64,000 nt of DNA, taken from assembly GCA_905250025.1 (NCBI GenBank), contig CAJNOJ010000054.1, forward strand, positions 62,001-126,000, written 5' to 3'. This stretch comes from Adineta ricciae. Its lineage: Eukaryota; Rotifera; Eurotatoria; Adinetida; Adinetidae. The position numbers and the translations under genes were made by a program. Shown one piece after another: positions 50,751 through 62,126 of this stretch (position 1 is the first letter of the stretch; each line of letters starts with the position of its first letter). Below the pieces are notes generated by a model. That model saw nothing but the letters and a program-made list of their open reading frames with translations. It was not told the DNA's origin and made no database searches.

Positions 50751-51677
50751 ATGTTATTTTCGTTGATAAAGTTCCTTTTAGTCAGCTCGTTAACTCAATC
50801 AACGCCAATCGAACAATCAGTCCGATTGATGACATACAATGTCATGCGCGGACGGTACAACTGTTATGAAAATCAATTAAAATCAAACGAAGACTTTTGT
50901 CGAGCCAATCCAACAAGATCTTTCGCTATTCGCGCTGATTTTGTTCGTACGAATTTAGCTAACATTGCTCAACACATTCGCCAATACGAACCTGATATCC
51001 TTGCCATCCAGGAAGTTCAAGAATCACCATCTTCGGTACCGAATGAACGGGAAGTGTCCACCGCATCTTTTCTCGCTCAACAACTCGATATGACATTCAC
51101 ATTTAGTCCCACTTTATTCGATAACGAAGTTCAAATGCAATACGGAATAGCGATACTGCTAAATCATCGCAAATTCATCATTCTCTCTGTGGAAATTCTT
51201 TCATTACCGCTCGGTCTCGAGCCACGAAATGCTCTTTGCTTGACTATTCAATCTCGACAGCCGAACATAACAATGCGCACATGTTCAATTCATTTGGATC
51301 ATCATGAAACTGACAATACTATTCGTTTACAGCAAGCAAACACGATACTCAATTGGTTAAAGAAAGGTTCATACTATCCCACGGTACTGTTAGGTGATTT
51401 CAATGCTAATCGAACATCACAAACATTAAGGAATTTATATGAATATTTCTTCGATGATCAATCAATCGATGGTTCTCGACCGACATGGTCTGACTGTGGT
51501 CAAGAATTGAAGGACAAAATCGATTATATTCTCCTTGATCGACGATCACAGTGGATTATTGAAGAATTCTTACATGGACTGAGAATGAAGAAATTATATT
51601 CATCTATTGATCTGACAATGCTTTCTGATCATGTGCCTTTGTTTGCCAGAACGACTCTACGTGTAAATTCTCAATGA
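50751..51677 (+). CDS. Secreted endonuclease/exonuclease/phosphatase (EEP)-fold enzyme
   Basis: A single exon of 308 codons from the ATG at 50751; the frame is open upstream but without an ATG. A signal peptide ('MLFSLIKFLLVSSLTQS') precedes the EEP core: 'VRLMTYNVMRGRYN' (metal-site Asn), 'DILAIQEVQES' (catalytic Glu), 'CSIHLDHHE' (catalytic His region), 'VLLGDFNANR' (Asp/Asn pair), 'KDKIDYILLD' and the terminal 'LSDHVPLFA' (Asp-His dyad). This superfamily of Mg-dependent phosphoesterases includes DNase I, sphingomyelinases and inositol phosphatases; the exact substrate cannot be told. The lack of introns in 0.9 kb, unlike most neighbours, and the resemblance to bacterial secreted EEP proteins make horizontal origin possible. 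AATAAA lies at 51753-51758. Confidence 0.85.
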   Translation: MLFSLIKFLLVSSLTQSTPIEQSVRLMTYNVMRGRYNCYENQLKSNEDFCRANPTRSFAIRADFVRTNLANIAQHIRQYEPDILAIQEVQESPSSVPNEREVSTASFLAQQLDMTFTFSPTLFDNEVQMQYGIAILLNHRKFIILSVEILSLPLGLEPRNALCLTIQSRQPNITMRTCSIHLDHHETDNTIRLQQANTILNWLKKGSYYPTVLLGDFNANRTSQTLRNLYEYFFDDQSIDGSRPTWSDCGQELKDKIDYILLDRRSQWIIEEFLHGLRMKKLYSSIDLTMLSDHVPLFARTTLRVNSQ

Positions 51678-54600
51678 ATATCTTTGAAATAGCAGATCAA
51701 AGACTGTTTTTTATCAATGGTTTATATACATGTCAACATAAAAGTATTTGATAATAAAAAGCTTGTAGTTCGAAATCCTTTTTTATGAAGATTTGTCATC
51801 AATCCTGTGTGAGGCATTATTCTTTAGATGTTCGTCATAATAAAACAATATGAGATTAGTTTGGGGTTGAGATCTTTCTTAGCAAGAACATTGCAGCTTA
51901 TAAGTGCTATTCCGCAGAGTCTGCTAAGTATATTTGAGCACGACAAATACGTTCCAGGGATTTATGACGAGTGAGACTTGCTGGAGTGTTTTGGCCTGAA
52001 TACATATCTTCAACTCCTACGCGTTCGTTTCGATCGAGGGCGTGTTATTAGTGCAGGGTAAGTCAAAGGAAAAAAGGCAGAAACACGTCGATTTCTCTTC
52101 TTGTCAAGAAAAAAAAAATGCGACGCGCAGAAGAGAACGGAAGAACAAAGAGAAGGTATACTCTGTCCTTGTTTTGTACGCGTGTTTTTCTCGTACACTT
52201 TCTTCACTTTTTCTTTCTCACTTAGAGAAGCTCGACACTACTGCTGTTGCTGCTATCGTTGTTGACGGCAGGACGACTACTTCTGCTAGAAAAACAACGA
52301 CAGACGTAACAGTAATCAAAATACTCGTAACAAATGCTTTATGTAACTATCCGTATTCCATCACTTCGCTTTGTTCGAGTACGCATGTCATGTCAGTTTT
52401 CTTTCGAAGGAAAAAGGGTGCACCCATGCACATAGCTCGCTTCTTCTTCCGTTCAATAGGTTCTACGAAAATATTTCGTACGATGTTCTTTTGTCAAACG
52501 ATGAAGAAAATATTTACAGGTATGTCATAGTTTCAATAAAAAAAAAAACGCGTTCGAATCGGACTTTTACGCGGCGTAATCATTGATTGGCTGTCAATGA
52601 CAGTTGTTTTTGTTTTTCGTGTTTGCTATCTACCTGAGGTAATCGATGACTTAGTCAGCTTGCTGAGTGTTTGAAATGAAATCTTCAAAATGATTAATTC
52701 AGTTCAAACATCGACTTGATAACGTCGAAAAGAAAGAATGACATTATTCAGATAAAGAACACGATATATTTGTTGAGTTAGGGTTTTTTTTTCATCTTAT
52801 TTATGCCACCACCTCCACATTGTCACGATATTTACTATTTGTTCCTCTTTGTATATAACCTACTCAATTTTTTTTCTTTCGACTCTTATCTGTACAGCCT
52901 GAAAAGTACAAATTGACTCATTCGATCGTTCGAAAACACAACGACAGCGAATTTGTGTTTCTTTTTTTTTTTTTTATTCCTCTTCGCAATAATCATGCAC
53001 GTCAATCCTGCCATGTCAGAAACATTTTGTTTTTTCTTCATGCAACCGACGGCAAGTTTTTCTTGGAGGTAATTTATCGCCTTGTAATGGCTAATACGCC
53101 TCCGAATCAAATTGCCTTAGGTCTACGTTTTGACATATTCCTTTCTGGTTTAGAAAAGTCTTTCTTCCTCTTCATTTTCTACTTCTCCTACGCGATTAAC
53201 AATTAACTATTGAATATCAGTCTGGTTACCTTTCTCCCTGTCGCGGAATGCGCGCACACGAGAGAAGCATATGCATGCGATTTGATTATTATTATTGTTG
53301 TTGTTGTTTTCGCTCGTTCTATTATGATCGATATCGAGCCGACATGTGGATATTAATGTTAGCGTTTGAAGGTTCTTTATTAGGCGACACATGGACGATT
53401 TCAAATATACATATTTGATTAAATTTATTATTTTTTTATTATTTTCCCGTCAGTTGATGATGAAAAAGATAGTTCTATTTACTATAACTGACGTCAGCAT
53501 CGATGATAAGAATCCTTCGCGAAAAAGATGGAGATATAGATGTAAATCAAGTTAGTTCGAAACCTAGCGAGTGGGCAACTTATAGATTCTGTTTTCTCAT
53601 TGAAATCTTTGTGAAATTTCATAGATAGAAGATCAGGTTCACTACATACAGATTCGTTCGTGAAATTGGATCGGGATCACATGCTCAGCAAATAACATCA
53701 CTTTTTTCTTCTCTTCTATTTCCTAATAAAATCATGAACGAAACGAGTCAACCGGAAATGAAAATGTCAGAGAATAAGAGTGAAATATAATCAAATAATA
53801 TAGAACAATTCCGACATTTGCTCAAGTGTCATCAGAGACTTTTGCCTAATGTTATGTCACATTTTCCGTACGACAAGTTCGTCTCCGCATGTTTTCTTAC
53901 TTGTTCATCTATTTAATTGTCACTAAGACTTCATTTTTGGGTCTTTGTGCTTTTAACATTTCATTTGTCAAATTGGTAAGTTCTAATGCGTGATAATAGC
54001 CTTAAGTTTATACTTCTTCGCAGACGTGGTCTATACGACACTTGATACCTACTTTCAAGTGAAGAATAAAGTGCTCATAGTTTCGTAGACATGCCTATTT
54101 TCATAATTTGAATGAAACGGAAGTTGTTCAAGTAATATCCACCCCTCGATGACAGAGAATAAACTGGAACAAAGAGGAAAGAGATCTGGTATTCATTATT
54201 GATGATTTTACCAAGCAAATGTTCTTCCATTTGTTGATATGATTTACTAAAAATAGAACTTTTCGCTCGTAAATATGTGTTTGACTTCTTTTTGTTTATT
54301 CATTCGTTCGCCCACCCCCAACTATCATCATTTGACTAGCAGTTGTTATTCCTTAGTTTCTCCGTTTATTTTCTTCTTCATCATCATCTTAGCACACATG
54401 CATTTCTCATCCTTCGTCAAAAAAAAGAGCGGATGCTATCAGTGTTTGTGTTTTGTAGAGGGAAACCTTCCTCTCGTTTTTTTTTCTCCTCTTTTTTCTT
54501 CTTCTTCTGATATGTATACACGCGCGATATTTTTTCTTCTTCGAAGATAGATAGATAGAAAGAAAGAAAGAAAAAGAAAAACCCACGAAACAAAATAATG

Positions 54601-54766
54601 ATTAGACGAGCACGCGAACATTAAATACAAATAAGCGACATAAATATCCCGATTAAGTACACACGTCAACAGGCTTTGATGAAAGAAAAAAAACTTTCAT
54701 TTTAGATTAGACTTCGTTATTGAATGTTCACAAATGATGGAAATCTAACACATCGTCCATACGACT
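51678..54766. other. Intergenic, 3.1 kb upstream of EGR-like gene
   Basis: No supported coding exons. A 162-codon open frame at 52042-52530 starts at a non-ATG codon and has biased composition. The AATAAA at 51753-51758 ends the EEP gene. Pyrimidine tracts and an (ATAG)n/(AAAG)n tract near 54546-54576 lie close to the EGR-like start. The region probably holds regulatory DNA and 5' UTR for that factor. Confidence 0.4.
54546..54576. repeat. Tetranucleotide repeat (ATAG)n/(AAAG)n
   Basis: Short tandem tetranucleotides, purine-rich, about 190 nt upstream of the EGR-like start codon. Confidence 0.75.
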
Positions 54767-57056
54767 ATGTGCATTCTGACCGTATCGACAACGTCTAAAA
54801 ACTTCTCATCAACACGTTCGTTTGAAACACCTTCAATGCATTCTCCAAGAGACAATTTATCAATTGATGATCAACAAGATTTGTCATCGGATGCTGATAA
54901 TATTAAACCCAATGTTCGAACCAATACTCCTTCAAGTACAACTGGAAATCGTTCCGATGCTGATTCACCTTTTCGTAGTTATGCTTTGATCGAAACTGAT
55001 CCGAACGAACTCGATCGTATTATCGACGTTCTTCGACAATTTTTTCCAAATACACGTATCGTCGAGTGTAATAACTCGTCATCAACTCCAAGTCGAACAC
55101 CAAGTCGATCGTCCTCATTAGCCGCACCTCAACAACAAGCATCCATTGAATCAAATAGTAGTCTACGTGTTCCAACATCCACAGCTAATCGCTATCGTTC
55201 GCATAGTCAAAGCATATCGGAGAAATCTTCGTTTGAAAGTGATCATTTACAAATTCCAACCATCGTCAGTACAGATACAAATGATTCATCAACATTCAAC
55301 GCAAATTCTCAAGTAAGACGAATTCGATTGCAATCGATTCCGACAATAGATCTTTCTTCTCTTCAGTTATTCAAAGGTAAAGTCAAAGATTATCTACAAC
55401 GACGTTATCTAGAACAAATTAATGAACATCAAACACGAAAGGATACATTTATGAAATGTCGTAGCGACGATTTGAACTATCGTCGTCTGAAACGCGATTC
55501 ACCCGCTGAACTTGTTCAAAGTTTCGAACACATATCGAAACCCGAACATCATCTTTACACTCACACAGGTCTGAACTCATCGGCAATGTCAACAACAATC
55601 AAAGCACATTCATTCGATTCTTCAGCAATGTTACTTCAACACTCCGTTTCGGATACGAATCTATGCTATGCATCAAGTGCAACTGATACAAGCTTTCCTG
55701 CCTCACAAAACGGAACGATTGTTCGATCACAGAGTAAACGTCGTTTATTACAACGCGGTGCAACTATCGACATGGAAGATTCGCCCGCACTGAATGTCGA
55801 AGACGAACAAATGACCTCACCGCCCACATCCCCAATTACAAATGAAAAAAGTGAAGCAGGAAAGATTACATTCAGCATTGAACATCCCGAAGACGATAAT
55901 AACAACAATAACAGTAATAATGGTGATGATAATAACACTTCTAATGAGCATGAAAGTACCCAAAGAAAATCTCTTACGATTCCTACTCCTGTTCATCATC
56001 CAAGAAAATCTCGTCCATTTCGACATTCATATTCCGATCAGCAAACAACCGATGATCAGAACGCAAACAGTCCCAATGCAAATTTTCTTGTTCCGTATCG
56101 ACATTCGTTCGATCATCAACACAATCGACGAATGATGCCTACGACAGCAATAACACCTTTGCCATTCAATAGTGGAATGTCAACGCCACTTGCACCTCAT
56201 TCAGCAGTCAGCGACCCAGGTCCATATCATACCTTATGGTCCCATACACCACCGAATGCTTACGGTTTAGCAAATTTTCATTTTCCGAAAAGTCAGGACC
56301 ATCTTGTCACCAGTGCACAAGGAAGTATTGCACAATTATCGACATTAACAAAGATTTTATGCAACGAACCAAGCGTTTTCACTCCTATAACTCCACGGTA
56401 AACCGAAAATGATCAGTTCAATCAAAGATCTCGTTCGTTTTTCATCATCCTAGATTTAAAGCTGAATCACAAGAACCCAATAGTATGAACACAGTGCCAC
56501 AATGTCAGATTTGTCGTCAACAATTCGATTCTCGACAAACGTAAGATTACTTTCCCTTCGAACAACTTCGCATTCCTTCGTTTCCTCTAGATACTTAGCT
56601 CATTATCGTACACATCTGGAAAATTCGAATGAAGACGACAAATTAGGTCTATTCGATTACAATAATGCCGACAACAATTCTGAACGTTCAGGTGAATCGC
56701 GTAATTACTCATGTAAAATATGTTTAAAACGTTTCTCTCGGTAAGTTTTCCATTGTCAAATAAATCCTCTCACCAATCGACTCTTTCGTAGGAGTGATAT
56801 GTTAAACCGACATTTACGTTTACATTCTGGTATACGTCCATATCGCTGTGCAATGTGTAACACACATTTCTCACGTAGTGATCATCTTTCTACACACTTA
56901 CGGACACATACGGGTGAGAAACCTTACACCTGTCCTGAATGCTCGTACGCTGCTTGCCGACGGGATATGATTACTCGACATTTGAAAGTACATTCAAAAC
57001 AACGATCAGAAAGAAAAAATGCCACATCAAGTCTGGGTTCAAGTAATGAATCTTAA
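54767..57056 (+). CDS. EGR-like C2H2 zinc-finger transcription factor
   Basis: Four exons: 54767-56397, 56454-56540, 56591-56740 and 56792-57056, all in phase, about 710 residues. The long first exon encodes a Ser/Thr/Asn-rich region with poly-Asn, few hydrophobic blocks ('NELDRIIDVLRQFFPNTRI') and many SP/TP sites. The last three exons encode four C2H2 fingers: 'CQICRQQFDSRQ|TYLAHYRTH', 'CKICLKRFSR|SDMLNRHLRLH', 'CAMCNTHFSRSDHLSTHLRTH' and 'CPECSYAACRRDMITRHLKVH'. Linkers 'SGIRPYR' and 'TGEKPYT' are present. The 'RSDHLSTH' contact helix is identical in style to EGR/KLF/WT1 fingers that read GC-rich sites. The EGR family normally has three fingers; the divergent first finger, separated by about 45 residues, is unusual. 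It is probably an inducible nuclear regulator. AATAAA lies at 57330-57335. Confidence 0.8.
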
Positions 57057-57923
57057 TGACAAAGACTACAGGAGAAAACAAAAAGAAGAACTATCGCTTG
57101 TTGTTCTCGTTGAATTGAACAGTTGATTAATATTTTCCTTTCTAGTCATTTCTTTTATTGTGTTCGTTTGTTTGTTTTGTGTGTGTACATATATACATAG
57201 AGATTAACGACGCTGGCGTCGAAAATCTATTTTAAGGTACTAGTAATTTAACTAAAACCCGGTTTATGTCTAATACTTCTTTTCTTCTTTTGTCACTGAC
57301 ATTTTTTATGTATAAAGAAAACAAAAAGAAATAAATGAATATTTGCAAATTGATTTTAGTGATGCATGCGGGTGTATGTTCTTATCGATCATCTATTTAA
57401 TATCAAGGGTGAATCGATAGTTGAAATGAACAATGTCTGTTTGTCACTATTTATAATGATTTTTCTGTTTCTCGTGTTAATCTCCAAGTGCAATCATGAG
57501 AGAATTAACTAATTCACATTCTGCTCTGACTCAAAGGTCGATTTGTATAAGAAGAGAATAATGAATTTTATGAAACTTTATCCTTGTCATTGCGTGGCAG
57601 ATTAGACGAGTTTGAAAAAGACATTCCCATCTGTGACGTCACAGCTCGTCAAGATCAGAAATAGAAAAAACTTCTCGGTCAAATATTAACACATTTGTTT
57701 TTTTTCTCTCAACACATGTGCTAATCTCTCTAGATATCTTGGATGAAAACATCTTGGAAGCATGACGTATTAGCAGAAGTAAAGGTTACAGTTCTTTTTA
57801 TATCCCAGAAAAGATAAATGTCAAGTATATTAATGAGTTGAAGTGAAATTTTCTATAAGCAAAGTTCAAACATCATGTTTATTGATAAAATATTCGAGCA
57901 AAGAACAACGTATTGAATTCGAT
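57057..57923. other. Convergent 3' region of EGR-like and Gdown1 genes
   Basis: AATAAA at 57330-57335 (plus) for the EGR-like gene and TTTATT at 57878-57883 (AATAAA on the minus strand) for the Gdown1 gene. No coding content was seen. Confidence 0.5.
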
Positions 57924-58796
57924 TTAATTATCATCATTTTCACCTTCTTCTTCAGGATAATCAAGTTCATCACTTTCATGATCAGAATCGATTTCAGCGC
58001 GATCACGACCTAATTCGTCATTTTTCTGACCATCCTCATCATCGCTTCCTCTCGCTGTTTGACGATACCTAGGGTAAGAAAGACAAGTGATCTTTTCTTG
58101 ACAGAGATATGCTGAGATAACTATACATCAGATCGTTGTTCGATGTCGTGCTTGGTGGAAGACCAAATGTTGTTGTAGTCAGTGACATATTTCCAAGCAA
58201 TCTAGCTGTTGTCTGTTGAATTAAGTGTTCCTAGAAGACAAGCGACGTGCTGAGCTGAAAGATAATTAGAAATTGCTTACTTCTTCTAGTTTCTGCTGTT
58301 CGTTGTGCAATCGAACAGCGTCGTCGAAAGATATTAATTTGACGGTCGTGACTGTATTTTTGCTGTCTCGTTCGGCTTTTCGAGCTTTTATTCGTTGTTT
58401 GACTGCATTCAAATGTTCGTCTGAAAAATCATCATTGGATTTCTTTGCAGACTCGTTTTGTACAGATTTTCCAACATGAACTGATTCTTGAGAGAATTCA
58501 GTTTCTTCCGATGGCATGGTCATATCACGAAGTTGATTTATTAACATATCACAGTCCATAGGCGACGATGGTTGAGTGAGAAAACTTTCAATTTCATTGA
58601 TAGCATTTCGGAAACGTTCGCCTTTATCTGGCAAGGTATTAATTAACCGTCTAAAAAACACAGATATTTAATTATTCTAATGGCTAGACACATTTCCTTA
58701 CGTGTTACTTAACATCTGTTGGTGCTTATTGAGTAAAAGTCTCAATTCACCTTCGCTCATCTTGCTGTAATCAAGTTTCGTTGTTTGTTTCATCAT
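57924..58796 (-). CDS. POLR2M: RNA polymerase II subunit GRINL1A / Gdown1 homologue
   Basis: Four exons give about 225 residues. The N-terminal block 'KMSEGELRLLLNKHQQMLSN' followed by 'INTLPDKGERFRNAINE' matches Gdown1, whose hallmark is the helical 'L..ML..Q..LL' run leading into 'LPDKG'. A Ser/Asp-rich middle follows ('TEFSQESVHVGKSVQ'), then 'VKLISFDDAVRLHNEQQKLE' joined to 'EHLIQQTTARLLGNM', resembling 'QLLSIEESLALQKQQKQ' of the vertebrate protein. The tail is acidic ('YPEEEGENDDN'). Gdown1 associates with Pol II, blocks TFIIF and makes transcription Mediator-dependent. It is shorter than the human protein (about 370 residues). The ATG follows TTTTTTCAG immediately, so a 5' UTR intron or trans-splicing is likely. 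Confidence 0.65.
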
Positions 58797-59445
58797 CTGA
58801 AAAAACAATTCCCTTAGAATATTAAATGATATGAAGATGAAAATGTCATCTGTAATTTACCGACCCGATCTCTATGTTTTAAGAAGATTAACGTATATCA
58901 ACAGTAAAGCATTAGTAATCAGTTTGATTACTTCACGGATAAACACACATAATTCTAAGGTCTTATGTCTTGAAGATTTTCGAAACGACTGGTTTCTCTT
59001 CTAAATATCAAAACAACTAGCCGATAATTAAAAACGTAATTGCGCTCACAGACAGCTTTTTTTCCGCTTCACGGATAGTCATGCAGAACATCGGGGGGAA
59101 ACGCTAGATGGATATTCGTGTTCCTATTGAACTCTTCCCTCGAACATGAAACGCACACATTTGTTTGACATTTATTAATTTTCGAGAAAAGAAAAGCATC
59201 GACATATGAAAATTGGTATTCTCTTCGAAAAATATCACAAAACAATAAACATCACTGGTCGGAGAATGAAACAGGAAACAAAACACCGAACTAATTAGTG
59301 TAGAAAGTATAACACCAAAAGCAAGAGAACTGTTTCGAGTGCAAACGTGTTCTTTTAGTAAAAATAAAAATATTCGCTGAGAAGAAGAAACACACAAACA
59401 CAACATGAAGAAGCAGCAGATAAGACAAATCGTTTTTAGAGAGTT
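58797..59445. other. Intergenic between PARP3 and Gdown1 genes (same strand)
   Basis: 649 nt. It contains unsupported reverse-strand frames (59104-59406) that are AT-rich and without family match. It should hold the PARP3 3' end and the Gdown1 promoter. Confidence 0.35.
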
Positions 59446-61747
59446 TTAGAACTGCATTTTGAGTAAATAACGGATACGACATTGGTTTTCTTGATAAATC
59501 AAATATTCCGATTGAGAAAAGCTCGATGAGGAGTGTTCAGTTCGGATTGGCTTGCCAGCTGGAACGACGACTTTTTTACCTTCGATTGTGATTGATGTAT
59601 CGTCCTTAGGATCTATTTCGAGAAAGAAAACTACAATAGATGAAGAAAGACAACTTAAAATTACGCACCTGGTTCTGTTTGGCCACGAGCAACAACAGAA
59701 TCGAAGTTCGCTGGTGGCTTTTTCAATGAAGAATCATCTGCTGTAATCGAATGTTCTCGACCTAATGCCACTTCATTCTAATGAAAACAAACTTTCTATC
59801 TCAAACATTTCGAAAAACATTCGAAAAAAACCTTACCAAGAACATAATACCAATATTTTTGCCTTGATCGTGTGTTGTTCCCACTGAAATATTCATAGAA
59901 ATTCTCAGACGAATTCAATTCATTCTTCACTTACCATAACCACTACTTTTGCCATTCTCCGATGCGAAATAGATACCTTTTCCAACGCGACCACCGGAAT
60001 GGGGCATGATTCGCAGACCAGATTTGAGAATAGCAACGACAACAGCGACGTTTGTGCCGTGCCAAAGTAATTTACGATTGCCGATCTTGTCATGTGCCGC
60101 GAATCGTTCGCCCTAGATATGCCAATAATTTATGCTTTTCTATGATCGTTTGTTTCGAAGAAAACATACCTCGCCCTCGCGACCCACACGCCATGCATCG
60201 ATGATGGTACATTTACGATAACCTTGAGTATTTTCTGTGTATTTTTTGATGGTCTGAAAAGGAGAATTCAGTTAAGAATGAGAAAGAACAACAATTTACC
60301 TTAAATTCTTCGCTGGATGTGTCTACATGTTCAAGTGAACATTTCAATAAACCGTAATTAACATCATATGGATGTGGTTTGGCTTGTTCAACTTTTTTCT
60401 TCGCTTCTTCTTCATTTTCTTTATTCTTCTGAATACTTTGCGCCAATTCAATATCAGCCAAAACCTATTCTCAATCAAAACAACTTTTAATTTATCACAT
60501 ATGACTTCCGACATACCGCAAGCATATCATATTTCTGTTGTAAAGCTTCACGCGTATTGATTGGTCGTGGTTTAGCCCGTCCGAAATCATGAGGAATTGC
60601 TGTATAGAATCTCGATGACAGTTCATCATACGATCCTTTCTTCTTGTTTTCCATCACAGCTTCGAGTTCTTCTAACACTTCAAATCCTTTGGCTATTTGA
60701 CTTTTACTCAATTTTCCTAACGGCATTTTCTTCACATCGATATCGTAGGTTTTCAAAGCATCTTTAAACATATCCGTATCGAATATTAATCGAATTAATG
60801 ATTGAGTTGCTGTATCAAGTTTACTGGCGGCATAGACAACTCCATCTTTATCTTCAACTGTTGTTCGTTTCGTTGCTGTTGTTTGCTGTTCTTCTTCATC
60901 ATCACCATCACCGGCAACATCAATTAAATCGTATTTTCCTGCAATCTTTTTAAATTGATCTCGCGAATCCCCTTTAGCAAAGAAATTATTCGAAAAAAAG
61001 ATATGAGACATTCCCTTTCACTTACAATCATTCTTCGTTTTATCTTTAAATTTACTCTTGAACTGCTTGACAGCTGCGTCTTGACTACCGAATGGGCCAA
61101 ACATTTGACTTTGGCCAGTTTCACCCTGAAATCATCCCTTTGATTTCTAAATTCAAAGTTTTTTTTTCTCATTACTTACCACGCGACCCCAACGAGTCCA
61201 TGTATAAAATTTTCCACCTAGCGTTAAAGCTTGTATTACATAAAATTTATTATTATTTGCACCGATGTTTGTTTGATTAAGCATTGCATCGTAATCAGCA
61301 ATAACCTGTGAAATTCTTTTGATTAGTGAGAAGAAAGAATATGTAAAATTACTTGATAAGAAGCAGCACCGGGGATGCTTTTATCGGGATTGTGTACCTT
61401 TGCTTTGGTTTTACGTGCATCAGCTTCACGCAGTTGTTTGATAATGTCGGATTTGGATGAAGCTTCTTCCTACAATCGAATTTCGAATCAAAATAAATAA
61501 TTTCTAATTAACAAACCTCAACTTTAGTTTCCTCTTCTTCTTCTTCTAGTTCTTCTTCTGGTTCTTCTTCTTCAACTTGTTTTTTCGCCCGTTTAGATGC
61601 TGGAGCTAAATGTAGGGCAAAACTTCGTATTAAAAAAAAAGAAAGTTCACAAAGATACGAACCACTTTTAGCAGCAGGTGCTTTACGCTTGCTTGCAGCT
61701 GCGGTTTTTGCTTTGGCAGCACTGGCGGCACGTTTTTTTGGTGGCAT
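59446..61747 (-). CDS. PARP3: Poly(ADP-ribose) polymerase PARP3
   Basis: About nine exons give roughly 590 residues. The N-terminus is a Lys/Ala-rich basic tract ('MPPKKRAASAAKAKTAAASK') followed by an acidic Glu run, typical of nuclear DNA-binding tails. Next is a WGR domain ('KFYVIQALTLGGKFYTWTRW', 'GRVGETGQ'). The helical regulatory domain covers 'QSLIRLIFDTDMFKDALKTY' and 'MPLGKLSKSQIAKGFEVLEE'. The ART catalytic domain has the H-Y-E triad: 'KLLWHGTNVAVVVAIL', 'GGRVGKGIYFASENGKSSGY' and 'SQSEYLIYQENQCRIRYLL'. 'SGLRIMPHSGGRVGKG' and 'GFDSVIARG'-like 'NFDSVVARGQTEPDP' favour PARP3 over PARP1/2. It acts in single- and double-strand break signalling. Bdelloids tolerate extensive DNA breakage on desiccation, so repair genes have special interest here. 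Confidence 0.93.
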
Positions 61748-62126
61748 CGTTTAGAGAAAAACCTTTTATTTTTCTATAAATACGAGAGAAATTATGAATG
61801 AAACATAGATCTTGATGCCGTTTATATACTTATTCAGCATAGAAGAGGCCGGTAAAGGAGACAAACATCAAAACAGAAAAAGAATTGCAGACAGTTTGTG
61901 CAATACCAGTCGATAGATTTTCATTGGTTATTCTATAGAGACTAATCGCGATCGGTGAAAAGAGGTCGTTCAATATTCACGTCATATTCTATTTTCATTC
62001 TCAAAATTGATATTAAAACTGTATCGTATTACAAATATCTCAACTCGCACCATTTTCTGTGTACATATATCGAAAGAAATACGCAGTTTTCAAAAAAAAA
62101 CAGTGTATAACAGTACAAATCGTCGA
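61748..62126. other. Intergenic between Rho GTPase and PARP3 genes
   Basis: 379 nt on the common minus-strand orientation. It holds the Rho gene 3' UTR and the PARP3 promoter. No acceptor-like AG directly precedes the PARP3 ATG. Confidence 0.35.

Noticed and set aside
52042-52530. 162-codon plus-strand open frame
   Set aside because: Non-ATG start, Lys/Arg/Ser/Thr-biased text with no domain, in a region of simple-sequence tracts.
55666-55938. Leu-rich reverse-strand frame
   Set aside because: It is the antisense shadow of the Asn-rich tract in the EGR-like gene's first exon.
59104-59406. 100-codon reverse-strand open frame
   Set aside because: It lies past the PARP3 stop, is Phe/Ser-rich and matches nothing.
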